DNA of 64,000 nt from Arthrobacter sp. cf158 (GCF_900106835.1 NZ_FNNR01000002.1:372001-436000), one strand, 5' to 3'; positions 29,091 through 38,336 are shown, counted from the stretch's first letter. The notes: generated by a model not told the origin, from the sequence alone. Made by a program: numbers and translations.

Positions 29091-29465
29091 CTAGGACTGC
29101 TTCTCCGGGACATCCACCACGCCAATGAAGCGGCTGCCTATACCTTCGTACTCGCTGCGGACTTCGCCGAGGAACAGGGCTGGCAGTTCGCTGTTGCGGT
29201 GCGTGCCACAGAACACGAAGGAAAAGTCCGGCCACCATTTTTTGGGACGAATGGCCTCGGAGTAGCCGCATACGGCGCAGGTGAGCTGGACCCAGACGGG
29301 CCGTTTGCCAGTGCGGTTGGCGCGCGACTGAACCAGCCAGGCGGGGGGATTGTCCTGGATCTCCCGGAGGTCTGCCTCGCTCAGCCGGGACGGAATGCCG
29401 TGGCGTTGGGCCATTTCCATCGAAATATCAAGGGCCAATGCGGCATCACGTCTGCTAATCACCAT
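29091..29465 (-). CDS. Conserved actinobacterial zinc-site protein
   Basis: A 124-residue protein. The centre has CAVCGYSEAIRPKKW and FVFCGTHRN, four ligands for one zinc. The first part (HGIPSRLSEADLREIQDN) is helical. Convergent with the protease gene, eight bases apart. Similar small proteins are conserved in Arthrobacter-type genomes, but I know no function. Confidence 0.7.
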   Translation of the reverse strand: MVISRRDAALALDISMEMAQRHGIPSRLSEADLREIQDNPPAWLVQSRANRTGKRPVWVQLTCAVCGYSEAIRPKKWWPDFSFVFCGTHRNSELPALFLGEVRSEYEGIGSRFIGVVDVPEKQS

Positions 29466-29490
29466 TCAACGATACGGGACTTCCCGGGCG

Positions 29491-29496
29491 TAGGCT
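29491..29496 (+). promoter_or_regulatory. -10 element TAGGCT six bases before the MFS start
   Basis: TAGGCT at 29491-29496, GTGCTC, then ATG 29503. No ribosome site is present. The same spacing occurs at 31687, 53552 and 55303. Confidence 0.5.
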
Positions 29497-29502
29497 GTGC
29501 TC

Positions 29503-30948
29503 ATGACTGATGCAGCGGCCCTGCCACCCAGCACTCCGCTCCAGAAACGCGTTCTTGTGGTGGCAATCGTGGCCTCGTTCATCGCTATCCTCGACGGATT
29601 TGTGGTGAATCTCGCACTCCCTGCCATCGGGCGCGAGCTCGGCGGGGGCTTGGTCATCCAGCAATGGGTGGTGGATGCGTATCTGCTGACGCTGGGTGCG
29701 CTGATCCTGGTGGCAGGCTCTTTGTCCGACCATTTCGGCAGGGCGCGAATACTTGAATGGGGCTTGGCGGGCTTCGCCATAACGTCGGTCATGTGTGGTC
29801 TCGCCTGGAACGGTGAAGTCCTGGTTGTTTCGAGGGCCCTCCAGGGCATAGCCGGAGCCCTGCTGGTTCCCAGCTCGCTCGCCATGATCATTACGTCGTT
29901 CTCCGGCCCTTCACAATCGAAAGCCATTGGACAGTGGTCCGGTTGGACCAGTGCTGCGGCCATCGTCGGTCCGCTGATTGGGGGTATGGCTGTTGATCTT
30001 CTGTCGTGGCGTGTCATCTTTTTCATCAACGTCATCCCCGCAATTGGCATCTGGCCGATGCTTGCCGGCCTCCGGGCGGCCGATGCCGCGAGGGACAGGA
30101 GCAAGCGCATCGATTACCTGGGAGCATTCCTTGCCATGATCGGCCTGGGCGGTCCGGTGTACGCGTTCATCGAACAGGGCCGTATGGGCTGGGGGAGCGT
30201 CCAGGTGTGGGTACCGTTGGTGGTTGGTGTTGGCGCCATGGTCCTGTTCCTCATCCATGAGGCGAGGACAGCCGAGCCCATGCTGCCTTTGAGGTTGTTC
30301 GCTATCCGTAATTTTGGTTGGGGAAACATTGCAACGCTGGCCATCTACGCGGGGATATCGCTTGGCTTCTTCGTGTTGGGAATCTACCTGCAGCAGGTGG
30401 GTGGCATGGGAGCCACCGCGGCCGGGATCGCGTTGCTTCCGGGGACGGTAATCCTGATGCTGGGTGCGTCCTACTTCGGTGGATTGGCGGGCAAGTATGG
30501 CCCCCGGTGGTTCATGACTGTGGGCCCGGCGCTGTGTGGCGTGGGCTTCCTGATGGCTTTGTCTGTTCAGGAACCTCTCAACTATTGGGCCCAGGTATTG
30601 CCCGGCCAGATAGTCTTCGGCCTGGGCTTGGCCACGCTCGTGGCGCCCCTGACAGCCGCAATTCTTGGTGCTGTCCCGCCTGAAGAGGCCGGAATCGGCT
30701 CGGCGGTGAACAATGCTGTAGCCCGCATCGCCGGGTTGATCGCGATTGCGTTCGCTGGGGTGATCGTGGGGCCGGTCTTTAGCAGGGACGGTCTGTACAA
30801 CGCCTTGCTGGTCACAGCAGGCCTGTTCCTGATCGGTGCGGTGGCATCCGCCGTCGGGATCCGAAACCCTGCGCCTGATGCGGCCGCCGCTTCCAGCGAA
30901 ACTGATACAGCGTCCGACGACGGCGGCGCGGCCGGGCAACGTGCCTGA
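29503..30948 (+). CDS. MFS multidrug exporter, DHA2 family
   Basis: A 481-residue transporter with about 14 hydrophobic helices, the DHA2 (EmrB/QacA) pattern of proton-driven drug export. Motif A is SLSDHFGRARILEWG after the second helix, and motif C lies in GIAGALLVPSSLAMI. It starts at ATG 29503, six bases after a TAGGCT element, so it is probably leaderless. A GTG at 29497 is possible. The substrate is not predictable. It is convergent with the DtxR-type gene. Confidence 0.9.
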   Translation: MTDAAALPPSTPLQKRVLVVAIVASFIAILDGFVVNLALPAIGRELGGGLVIQQWVVDAYLLTLGALILVAGSLSDHFGRARILEWGLAGFAITSVMCGLAWNGEVLVVSRALQGIAGALLVPSSLAMIITSFSGPSQSKAIGQWSGWTSAAAIVGPLIGGMAVDLLSWRVIFFINVIPAIGIWPMLAGLRAADAARDRSKRIDYLGAFLAMIGLGGPVYAFIEQGRMGWGSVQVWVPLVVGVGAMVLFLIHEARTAEPMLPLRLFAIRNFGWGNIATLAIYAGISLGFFVLGIYLQQVGGMGATAAGIALLPGTVILMLGASYFGGLAGKYGPRWFMTVGPALCGVGFLMALSVQEPLNYWAQVLPGQIVFGLGLATLVAPLTAAILGAVPPEEAGIGSAVNNAVARIAGLIAIAFAGVIVGPVFSRDGLYNALLVTAGLFLIGAVASAVGIRNPAPDAAAASSETDTASDDGGAAGQRA

Positions 30949-30966
30949 CCTTTAGTGCGTCCCGGG

Positions 30967-31680
30967 TCAGAGCGCGGGAAGGACGCACCCTTCATGGATC
31001 CCTGCGCTCTGCACCCAGAGGGCCGACGTCACTTCGTCCGCGAGATCGAACTCGCGTCGCTGGGGTCCGCTGCCAATGCGCACCACCAGTGCCCCGCCAA
31101 AGGGTTTCCGTCCCACCACTTCCACTGGTGCGTCCAAGGAGATCTCCTCTGCAGCAAGGTACCTGAGGAGGTCTGGATTCTCATCACTGATCCGTGTGAT
31201 GCGGCCCGCATGGCCGTCGTCGAGCTCGATCATGCGGTAGGCGGGCGGCAACTTAACCGTGCCATCGGCGGATGGAATCGGATCGCCGTGAGGATCGCGG
31301 ACAGGATGCCCTAGCTTCGCGGACATGCGTTCGATGAACGTATCTGACACCGCATGTTCCAGCATTTCGGCTTCGTCGTGGACCTCATCCCAGCTGTAGC
31401 CGAGTTGCTCCACCAGGTACGTCTCGATGAGGCGGTGCCGGCGGACCATGGACAGCGCCAGGCGCATGCCCTCGGGGGTTAGCCGGATGGCGCTGTACGG
31501 TTGGTGGTCCACCAGGCCCTGGTCCTTGAGCTTGCGGACCATCTCAGACACCGAGGAGTTTGCCACACCCAGGCGCTGGGCCAGCTGGGAGGAGGTAATC
31601 GGCTTGTCTTGCCACTCCGTATAGGAGTAGATGACCTTGACGTAGTCCTCTATCGAGGAGGAGGGCGTACTGGTCTTCAC
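30967..31680 (-). CDS. DtxR/MntR-family metal-dependent repressor
   Basis: A 237-residue regulator. The N-terminal winged helix (SSQLAQRLGVANSSVSEMVR), the metal-binding and dimerisation domain (RHRLIETYLVEQLGYSWDEV, DEAEMLEHAVSD) and an FeoA-like SH3 domain (AAEEISLDAPVEVVGRK) are all present. This length fits the IdeR/MntR group. Mn versus Fe cannot be settled from the sequence alone. The GTG start at 31680 lies six bases after TAGGCT and has no ribosome site. Confidence 0.92.
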   Translation of the reverse strand: MKTSTPSSSIEDYVKVIYSYTEWQDKPITSSQLAQRLGVANSSVSEMVRKLKDQGLVDHQPYSAIRLTPEGMRLALSMVRRHRLIETYLVEQLGYSWDEVHDEAEMLEHAVSDTFIERMSAKLGHPVRDPHGDPIPSADGTVKLPPAYRMIELDDGHAGRITRISDENPDLLRYLAAEEISLDAPVEVVGRKPFGGALVVRIGSGPQRREFDLADEVTSALWVQSAGIHEGCVLPAL

Positions 31681-31686
31681 AAGCCA

Positions 31687-31692
31687 AGCCTA
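31687..31692 (-). promoter_or_regulatory. -10 element TAGGCT six bases before the DtxR-type start
   Basis: On the minus strand TAGGCT, TGGCTT, then GTG 31680. Leaderless arrangement, identical in spacing to three other genes in this window. Confidence 0.5.
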
Positions 31693-32535
31693 CCGTGACG
31701 GTGCGGGGTGGACCTTGACCGCACGCCAGGTTTGCGTCACGTAGGGCAACTGGACGGTCCCACCCGGCGCGTGCCCCAAATGGTCGTACAGGTACCACTG
31801 CAGGTTACCCATGACTTTTGCCCGCGTGGAATCGCCGGCCCGAAGGTAGTAGCTGCGGGATTTGGTGAGCTCCATGATGTCTTCGGGTGTCAGGGGGTCC
31901 TCCCAGGCCGTGAGGTGGCGCTCCAGTCCGGCGAACTCCGGCCCGATGACAGGACGGAAGCCGGGTTTATGGACATCGCCCGCATGCATGATGCGCGAAA
32001 GCCGGTGGACCCACGGAATGGACGTATCCAATTGGTTCCAGATCAGTCCAAGGGTTCCTTGCGGCCTTAGGATTCGGGCGATCTCTGTGCTGGCAATGAG
32101 GGGATCGCACCAGTGCCAAGCCTGGGCAACGCTGACGACGTCGAATGCTGAGTCCGCCAGTCCAGTTGCCTCGGCCGTGCCTTCCAATGCGTTGACCTGC
32201 GGATAGCTTTTCCGCAGTTGCTCCAGCATGTCTGCCGAAGGATCGACGGCGGTTACGTCAAGTCCGCGTTCGACGAGAAGGGCCGTGAACTTTCCGGTTC
32301 CTGCGCCCAGGTCCGCGGCTGTCTGCGATGCGTCTGGAAGGAGCCACTCCAAGGAATCCGCGGGGTAACCGGGCCGCACGCGATCGTAGTGCTCACCGCC
32401 ATCTTGGAAGCTTTGGCCGAGTTCGTGGCGCCGTGTGGCATGGAGTTTCGGACCGCGTGGTCCGGCGGGACCTGGAGTGCCTGCCGCACCGCTTGAGGCG
32501 CCCGGGGAACGCAAGGACACGCAGAACTCCTTCAC
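31690..32535 (-). CDS. SAM-dependent methyltransferase (class I)
   Basis: A 281-residue protein with the class I core: DLGAGTGKFTALLVERG (motif I), VTAVDPSADMLEQ (motif II), VVSVAQAWHW and RILRPQGTLGLIWNQ. This resembles the UbiE/Methyltransf_11 group acting on small molecules. The first 35 residues are low complexity (GASSGAAGTPGPAGPRGP), so an internal start near LHATRRHELG is possible. The listed start is GTG 32535. The substrate is unknown. Confidence 0.85.
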   Translation of the reverse strand: MKEFCVSLRSPGASSGAAGTPGPAGPRGPKLHATRRHELGQSFQDGGEHYDRVRPGYPADSLEWLLPDASQTAADLGAGTGKFTALLVERGLDVTAVDPSADMLEQLRKSYPQVNALEGTAEATGLADSAFDVVSVAQAWHWCDPLIASTEIARILRPQGTLGLIWNQLDTSIPWVHRLSRIMHAGDVHKPGFRPVIGPEFAGLERHLTAWEDPLTPEDIMELTKSRSYYLRAGDSTRAKVMGNLQWYLYDHLGHAPGGTVQLPYVTQTWRAVKVHPAPSR

Positions 32536-32607
32536 AGGGTGCCAAAAGATACCCTACGAATTTACCGCAGCGCGAGCTCGGGCCGCAGCTTGCCTGGTCC
32601 AGCGTGC

Positions 32608-34017
32608 CTAGTCCACCGTGCAGGGTGCAGCGCCAGCGGTGCCGGGAGTATTCGGCGCCCACTCCGGGTACGTGCGGTGGTCGTTCGCCGGTACCCAGCG
32701 GCCCTCGTCCACTACGTAGTCCCAACCAAGGCCGGTGAGCTTGAGCGTCTCGACGCCGGCGAGCAGCCGTGTGGCGTCCTCCAACCGGGAGCCGACGCCG
32801 AAGCTGGCACGCAACGAACCGGAGGGGAGACCCAGGCGCTTGAGCAACGGGTGGGCGCAGAAACGGCCATCACGGAGGCCGACGCCGTGTTCCGCAGCCA
32901 GGTAGGCGGCGACCAGGCCGGCGTCGAATCCCTCTACGGAGAAATTGACTACGCCGATGGTGTCTTCCGAATCGGAGAAGATCTGGTGAACGGTGACGCC
33001 ATCGATTGCTTCGAGGCCTTCCACCAGGTAGGAACGGATGGCCGATTCATGGGCGTGCCAGGCGTCCTGGTCCAGCCCGGAGATCACTTGGGTGGCCCTG
33101 GCAAGAGTTGCAGCCCCCAGGACGTTGGGGGAGCCACCCTCATGCCGTGCCGGTCCGGTGGCCCAGCTGACGGAATCGAGGCGCGCTTCGCGAACAGCGC
33201 CACCACCTGCCAGATGGGGGGTGCCGGCGTCGAGCCAATCCGGCCGGCCCACGACGACGCCCGCGCCGAAGGGGGCGTAAAGCTTGTGGCCAGAGAAGAC
33301 GACGTAATCGACGTCGGCCTCTGCAATGTTGATCCGGCGATGGGGTGCAAGCTGGGCAGCATCCACCACGATCCGGGCACCGTACTCGTGGGCCAAAGAG
33401 GCGAGCTGGGCGATGGGAAGGATTTCGCCGGTGACGTTGGAAGCTCCAGTCACGGCTAGAAGGCTTACGCCACCCTGGGCCAACTCGGCGCGGAGTTTAT
33501 CCACCGTGGCCGCCAATGTTGGTGCAGCGATGACGCTCCGGTGCGGGACGCCTTGCCAGGGGAGCAGGTTGGCGTGGTGTTCGATGTCCAGGTACAGGAC
33601 CTCGCCGGAATACTGGCCATCATGCTGTGGCAGGCACCCTGCCAGCAGGTTCAAGGAGTCTGTGGTGTTGCGCGTAAAGATGACGGAATCGTCAGCCCTG
33701 CCGCCCACGAAGTCACGGACGATGTTCCGTGAGTTCTCGTAGACAGAGGTGCTGATCTGGGAAGCGTAGCCTGCCCCGCGGTGAACGCTGGCGTAGTAGG
33801 GCAGCACTTCATTCAGATAGGCCGAGACGATGGTCAGGGCTGGGGCGGATGCTCCGTAGTCGAGATTCGCGTAACGAACGTGGCCGCCTTGGATCAGCGG
33901 AGCCTGCAACTCTGCACCGGTAACGGCTGCGAGGGGCCGTACGGCTGCAGACGCCTGGGCTGCGGATTCTTCGGGGAAGGACGGAATGATGTTTGAGTCG
34001 AACGTGACAGTGCTCAT
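32608..34017 (-). CDS. SufS-like class V aminotransferase (cysteine desulfurase type)
   Basis: A 469-residue PLP enzyme. The PLP lysine is in FSGHKLYAPFGAG. The active-site cysteine loop is RDGRFCAHPLLKRLG. The Asp near PLP is in VVDAAQLAPH. This is close to SufS/Csd, which takes sulfur from cysteine. The gene stands alone, not in a suf operon, and is preceded by a SAM-IV riboswitch, so it probably serves sulfur supply linked to methionine/SAM. Start at ATG 34017 with GAGTGAGG upstream. Confidence 0.88.
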   Translation of the reverse strand: MSTVTFDSNIIPSFPEESAAQASAAVRPLAAVTGAELQAPLIQGGHVRYANLDYGASAPALTIVSAYLNEVLPYYASVHRGAGYASQISTSVYENSRNIVRDFVGGRADDSVIFTRNTTDSLNLLAGCLPQHDGQYSGEVLYLDIEHHANLLPWQGVPHRSVIAAPTLAATVDKLRAELAQGGVSLLAVTGASNVTGEILPIAQLASLAHEYGARIVVDAAQLAPHRRINIAEADVDYVVFSGHKLYAPFGAGVVVGRPDWLDAGTPHLAGGGAVREARLDSVSWATGPARHEGGSPNVLGAATLARATQVISGLDQDAWHAHESAIRSYLVEGLEAIDGVTVHQIFSDSEDTIGVVNFSVEGFDAGLVAAYLAAEHGVGLRDGRFCAHPLLKRLGLPSGSLRASFGVGSRLEDATRLLAGVETLKLTGLGWDYVVDEGRWVPANDHRTYPEWAPNTPGTAGAAPCTVD

Positions 34018-34034
34018 GGGACCTCACTCAAGAG

Positions 34035-34054
34035 GGACCCCCATAGGGGGATCC
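34035..34054 (-). promoter_or_regulatory. Hairpin between SAM-IV aptamer and start codon
   Basis: CCCCC and GGGGG arms with loop TAT, extended by GGA/TCC. It lies 17 bases before the ATG and near the ribosome site, and has no U-run, so it may act on translation rather than termination. Confidence 0.5.
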
Positions 34055-34079
34055 GCGCTTGCCGCATCCGTTCCGGACC

Positions 34080-34166
34080 GGCCGGGTCGTCACCCGGGGC
34101 ACCCCACCGCGAATGGAGGGTTGCCGGCCAGCAAACCGGGGTTTAGCGCTGGCACTCGTGACCTGT
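34080..34166 (-). ncRNA. SAM-IV riboswitch
   Basis: The minus strand matches the SAM-IV aptamer closely: GGTCACGAGTGCCAGCG at the start, GCTGGCCGGCAACCCTCC (the SAM-binding core shared with SAM-I), GCGGTGGGGTGCCCCGGGTG, and the closing GACGACC that pairs with GGTC. It should reduce expression of the SufS-like gene when SAM is high. SAM-IV is restricted mainly to Actinobacteria. Confidence 0.93.
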
Positions 34167-34267
34167 AAAAAAGGTTAGGGCACTCCACGTGGCCCATCCA
34201 AAGCCGGAACTGTTTATTAAGCTCATTGTTACGCCGGTTGCAAAAATTGCGATTGCCCGAATTAAGA

Positions 34268-34301
34268 ACGGCGGACGACCCCAAAAGGGGTCATCCGCCG
34301 T
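34268..34301 (-). terminator. Terminator after hisN
   Basis: ACGGCGGATGACCCC, loop TTTT, GGGGTCGTCCGCCGT on the minus strand: a 15-bp stem with one G-T pair, 46 bases past the hisN stop. The U-run is weak (TCTTAATT). Confidence 0.75.
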
Positions 34302-34346
34302 CGAAAATTCCGTAGGTCGCCCCGCGGGATCTTTCTGTGCTTCATC

Positions 34347-35159
34347 TTAGAGGAGGTCGTCCAGCCCAGGGTTGAGTCGTTTGAGGACCTCCGAGTGGAG
34401 AATCGAGTTGGTTGCCAAAGCGTTTCCGCCGAACGGGCCGTCTTCACCTTCCAGAGAGGTAAACCGGCCGCCGGCTTCGGTGACGATGGGGACAAGTGCG
34501 GCCATGTCGTACAGATTCAGTTCGGGCTCGCAGGCGATGTCCACCGCACCCTCCGCCACCAGGCAGTAAGACCAGAAATCACCGTAGGCACGAGTTCGCC
34601 AAACGTCCTCCGTGAGTCCCATGAACTCGTCAAGGTTGCCACGTTGCTTCCAGCCGGACAGGCTTGAATACGACATCGAAGCGTCGGCCAGTCGGGAAAC
34701 ATTGGACACTTTGAGCCTGGTAGCGGAGGCAAGGGAGCGGCCCATGTAGGCGCCCATATCCTTCGCAGCCCACCAGCGCTTGCCCAGAGCCGGGGCGCTC
34801 ACCACGCCTACTACTGGTTCGCCCTCGTCCACGAGGGCGATGAGGGTCGCCCATACCGGAACGCCGCGGACGAAATTCTTGGTCCCATCGATGGGGTCGA
34901 TGATCCAGCGGCGCGAGCCGTGACCGCTGCTGCCAAACTCTTCGCCGAGGACGGCGTCACGCGGGCGGGAGCGCGACAGCTGACCGCGAATGGCTTCTTC
35001 GGCGGCCTTGTCAGCATCCGTGACAGGGGTGAGGTCCGGCTTGGTTTCGATCTGGAGGTCCAGCGCCTTGAAGCGATCCATGGTCTGGGCGTCAACGGAA
35101 TCAGCGAGGACGTGGGCAAGGCGCAGGTCATCGTTGTAGGTGGAAACGGGATGGGTCAT
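34347..35159 (-). CDS. hisN: Histidinol-phosphatase of the inositol monophosphatase family
   Basis: A 270-residue IMPase-type phosphatase. The metal sites are GEEFG (Glu) and [15 protein letters not shown] (D-x-I-D-G-T); the last Asp is in LNLYDMAAL. In actinobacteria this family member (HisN) supplies histidinol phosphatase, and its position after rsgA and aroA agrees with that. An inositol phosphatase cannot be excluded by sequence. Probably leaderless: TAGTTT lies six bases before ATG. Confidence 0.85.
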   Translation of the reverse strand: MTHPVSTYNDDLRLAHVLADSVDAQTMDRFKALDLQIETKPDLTPVTDADKAAEEAIRGQLSRSRPRDAVLGEEFGSSGHGSRRWIIDPIDGTKNFVRGVPVWATLIALVDEGEPVVGVVSAPALGKRWWAAKDMGAYMGRSLASATRLKVSNVSRLADASMSYSSLSGWKQRGNLDEFMGLTEDVWRTRAYGDFWSYCLVAEGAVDIACEPELNLYDMAALVPIVTEAGGRFTSLEGEDGPFGGNALATNSILHSEVLKRLNPGLDDLL

Positions 35160-35214
35160 GCCACCAAACTATCCTGAATCATTCGCTGCAGTGGGGACGT
35201 GAAGCCCTAAACGA

Positions 35215-36330
35215 TCAGTTGACGGTGCCCAGTTCCTTGGTCTCTTTGGCTTCCAGCCTGGGGTCTGCACCCAGCAGGCGTCGAAGGGATGCCAAGCGGG
35301 CAACCCCCGACGGCCCGGCATGGCCATCATTGACCCATGGATCCAAACCACAATTGATGGCAGTGGCATCGTGCTTGCAGCCGCGGTCGCAAGCTTCCGT
35401 GCCTGGTTCAAGATCCGGAAAGGAATGCAGGATCCGGTCCGGGTCAACGTGGGCCAGTCCGAACGAACGGATGCCCGGGGTGTCGATGATCCAGCTGCCG
35501 GACGGCGCATCCGCAAGTTTGAGCGCCAGGGCCGACGAGGATGTGTGCCGCCCCCGACCCGTCACCGCGTTGACGCCCCCGGTGGCACGCTCGGCCCCCG
35601 TCAGCGCATTGACCATGGTGGACTTGCCAACACCCGAGTGGCCGAGCATGACGGTGACTTTTCCGCCGAGGTGGGAGCGGAGTTGGGACACGGCGTCCCT
35701 GTCCAGCCGGGCAGATAATCCGTCGTCCGAGCGGGCGTCAATTCCGCCTGCTTCGGAGTCCGCAGTGCGGCTGATGATGACGGGGAAGTCCAGGCTCAGG
35801 TAGTTGGCGAGCAACTCCGCCGGATCTTTGACGTCTGCTTTGGTGATGAGCAGCAGCGGCTCGATGCCGGCGTCGTAGGCGGCCACCAAGGCGCGGTCGA
35901 TGAATCCGGTACGCGGTTCCGGATTGGCTGCTGCCACCACCACCACCAGTTGATCGGCGTTGGCTACCACCACGCGTTCGATGGGGTCGGTGTCGTCAGC
36001 GCTGCGGCGCAGGAGGGTCCGGCGCTCTTCCACCCGGACCAGGCGGGCGAGGGTGTCCGGAGAACCTGAGACGTCGCCCACCAATGCCACAAAGTCGCCC
36101 GGGACTACGGGATTGCGGCGCAGTTCGCGTGCCCGCGCGGCGATGATCACGCGTTCGTTGGCAGAATCCTCGTCCACGATCGCCCTGTAGCGTCCGCGGT
36201 CCACTGTGATGATCCGGCCAATAACGGCATCATCGTGACTGGGCCGGTCCTTGGTGCGGGGCCTTGATCCTTTTTTGTTGGGTCGGATCCGGACATCGGA
36301 TTCATCCCAGGAGCGTGCGTCGCGGCCCAT
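35215..36330 (-). CDS. rsgA: Ribosome small-subunit GTPase RsgA
   Basis: A 371-residue GTPase involved in 30S maturation. An OB fold stands first (GRYRAIVDEDSANERV), then the circularly permuted GTPase: ITKAD (G4), LGHSGVGKST (G1), TGRGRHTSS (G2) and DTPGIRSFG (G3). The zinc module is in CDRGCKHDATAINCG. The gene begins two bases after the aroA stop, so they are translated together. Confidence 0.95.
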   Translation of the reverse strand: MGRDARSWDESDVRIRPNKKGSRPRTKDRPSHDDAVIGRIITVDRGRYRAIVDEDSANERVIIAARARELRRNPVVPGDFVALVGDVSGSPDTLARLVRVEERRTLLRRSADDTDPIERVVVANADQLVVVVAAANPEPRTGFIDRALVAAYDAGIEPLLLITKADVKDPAELLANYLSLDFPVIISRTADSEAGGIDARSDDGLSARLDRDAVSQLRSHLGGKVTVMLGHSGVGKSTMVNALTGAERATGGVNAVTGRGRHTSSSALALKLADAPSGSWIIDTPGIRSFGLAHVDPDRILHSFPDLEPGTEACDRGCKHDATAINCGLDPWVNDGHAGPSGVARLASLRRLLGADPRLEAKETKELGTVN

Positions 36331-36332
36331 GG

Positions 36333-37703
36333 TCAGTTGCTGGCCTCATCGGTGCTGGCAGATTGGAGCATTCGTGCCCAGATTTCCGGGAATTCAGGCA
36401 TGGTCTTTGACGTGGTGGCGATGTCTTCAACCTGGATGCCCTCGACGGCAAGTCCCAGGATGGCACCCGCGGTGGCCATGCGGTGGTCGGCGTAGCTGTG
36501 GACCACGCCGGAATGGAGTCGGGCGGGGCGGATAATCAAGCCATCGGCGGTCTCTTCGGCGTCCCCGCCGAGTCGATTGATTTCGGCCACAAGCGCGGCC
36601 AGTCGATCCGTTTCGTGCCCGCGGAGGTGCGCAATCCCGGTTAGTCTCGACGGGCTGGTTGCCAGTGCGCACAGAGCGGCTACGGTGGGTGCAAGTTCGC
36701 TGGTTTCGTCGAAGTCAGCGCCTTTGATCTCTTTGCCTCCGCTGACCGTCAGAGTCCCGTCCTGCAAAGTGACTTCGGCTCCCATGGTGGCCAGGATGGT
36801 TCGCCAGAGGTCGCCAACCTGGGTGGTTCCGGCTGGCCAGTTGGGGATCCGAACGGTTCCTCCAGTGGCCAACGCCGCGGCCAGGAACGGCCCGGCGTTG
36901 GAGAGGTCCTGCTCGATCCGCTGGTCAAAGGCCCGGATGGGGCCGGGGGAGACCCTCCAGTGGTTGGGAACGGAGTCGTCCACGCTCACCCCGACGCTGC
37001 GGAGGACGGACACGGTCATGCTGATGTGGTCAAGGCTTGGAACCGGCTTGCCGACGTGCTCCAAATGGAGACCTTCGGTGAAGCGTGCTCCTACCAACAG
37101 CAAAGCGGACACAAACTGCGATGAAGCGCTGGCGTCAATCACCAGGTGGCCGCCCCGGACTTCGCCGGTGCCCTCCACCGTGAATGGAAGGGCCGACGGC
37201 GTCCTGCCGCCCTCGGCCGCCACAGGGACACCGAGGGCAATCAATGCCTCGATGATGGTTCCCATGGGGCGGTTGCGGGCGTGGGGATCGCCGTCGAAGA
37301 CGCTTGCGCCGTTTCGCAGTGCAGCCAGCGGGGGGACGAACCGCATGACGGTGCCAGCCAAGCCGCAGTCGATCTCAGTGCTTCCGCCGACGGCCGCGGC
37401 ATCCAGCGGAGTGATTTCCAGGTCCGGGCCGTAATCACCATCGCCGGGCACTTCGGTGACACTTGCACCCAACTGCCTCAGAGCCTGGATCATCAGGGCA
37501 GAGTCACGTGAATGGAGCGGTGCCCGGAGCCTGGAAGGACCATCCGCCAAAGCCGCCAACACCAGGAATCTGTTGGTCAGCGACTTTGAACCAGGTACCG
37601 TCACCGTGGCGTCCACGGGTCCCTTGGCATGCGGGGCCGGCCACAGTGGCAATGTGGAGCCGGTTTCGGTTGATTCGGTGTTAGCGGCGGTGGTACCGGT
37701 CAT
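36333..37703 (-). CDS. aroA: 3-phosphoshikimate 1-carboxyvinyltransferase (EPSP synthase)
   Basis: A 456-residue enzyme joining shikimate 3-phosphate and PEP in aromatic amino acid synthesis. Key segments are PGSKSLTNRFLVLAALA, the LAGTVMRFVPPLAAL helix with the glycine-rich loop, RPMGTIIEALIALG and LRGHETDRLAALVAEINRLG. It has Ala after the LAGT motif rather than NAGT, an actinobacterial variant. It follows a DoxX gene after six bases and precedes rsgA. Confidence 0.95.
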   Translation of the reverse strand: MTGTTAANTESTETGSTLPLWPAPHAKGPVDATVTVPGSKSLTNRFLVLAALADGPSRLRAPLHSRDSALMIQALRQLGASVTEVPGDGDYGPDLEITPLDAAAVGGSTEIDCGLAGTVMRFVPPLAALRNGASVFDGDPHARNRPMGTIIEALIALGVPVAAEGGRTPSALPFTVEGTGEVRGGHLVIDASASSQFVSALLLVGARFTEGLHLEHVGKPVPSLDHISMTVSVLRSVGVSVDDSVPNHWRVSPGPIRAFDQRIEQDLSNAGPFLAAALATGGTVRIPNWPAGTTQVGDLWRTILATMGAEVTLQDGTLTVSGGKEIKGADFDETSELAPTVAALCALATSPSRLTGIAHLRGHETDRLAALVAEINRLGGDAEETADGLIIRPARLHSGVVHSYADHRMATAGAILGLAVEGIQVEDIATTSKTMPEFPEIWARMLQSASTDEASN

Positions 37704-37709
37704 GCTTCC

Positions 37710-38225
37710 TTATGCTCCAACTGCGTTATCGACGGCCTTGCGAACTGCTTTGTCTGCGCGCTTGATCTGCTTGCCTGTCACTTTCCTGGCATCTGCAGCC
37801 AAGTGCTCCGCACGCCAGGCAATGCTCGGGCGGCCTTCAGTATCCACAGAGGCCAGCAACACGCCTCCAGTCAGGGAAATATTCTTCAGCAACTGTGCCT
37901 TGCGGGCGCTCCTGCCTTCCTTGGTGCTGATATCGGCGGAACGCCACTCAACGTAGGAGTTCAAAGCTGACGTCACAGCAAGTACCGTGGCGGCGAAACG
38001 GGAGAGCTTGCCGAGTCCCAGCAGCGCGCCGGCGCCCAGTTGCGCGCCACCGATGACGCGGGCAAGGGTCTTCTCATCAGCCTTGAAAGGCAGGGATTCG
38101 GAAGCGCGACGAAGCACGGGCGAGAGTTGCTTCGCAGTGTCGTCCGCGTTCCTGAGCTTGTCCAGACCTGCAACGACGAAGCTGGACGCGAGCATAGGTC
38201 GCGCGAGAAAACGGATAACAGACAT
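37710..38225 (-). CDS. DoxX-family membrane protein
   Basis: A 171-residue protein with about three to four hydrophobic helices (MLASSFVVAGLDKLRNADDT at the start, RVIGGAQLGAGALLGLG). The N-terminal RFLARPMLASSFV is typical of DoxX. The basic C-terminus (ARKVTGKQIKRADKAVRKAV) is cytoplasmic. DoxX proteins are linked to redox-stress systems. It shares the transcript with aroA and rsgA. Confidence 0.85.
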   Translation of the reverse strand: MSVIRFLARPMLASSFVVAGLDKLRNADDTAKQLSPVLRRASESLPFKADEKTLARVIGGAQLGAGALLGLGKLSRFAATVLAVTSALNSYVEWRSADISTKEGRSARKAQLLKNISLTGGVLLASVDTEGRPSIAWRAEHLAADARKVTGKQIKRADKAVRKAVDNAVGA

Positions 38226-38310
38226 GTCTTGCCTCCTGGATGGCTTGCCACACTAATTCGATGAGTGTTGTGTTCAAGGGGTGCAGTCTGCTCTAGTCTT
38301 GCACCTTTGC

Positions 38311-38336
38311 GGAATATTTACCCAGCGGCGGCCGTT
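38311..38336 (+). promoter_or_regulatory. SigH/SigR-type promoter upstream of sigH
   Basis: GGAAT (38311-38315), exactly 18 bases, then GTT (38334-38336). This is the consensus of SigR/SigH in Actinobacteria. It lies 160 bases before the sigH start, so the gene probably activates itself. No other gene lies between 38226 and 38496. Confidence 0.7.
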
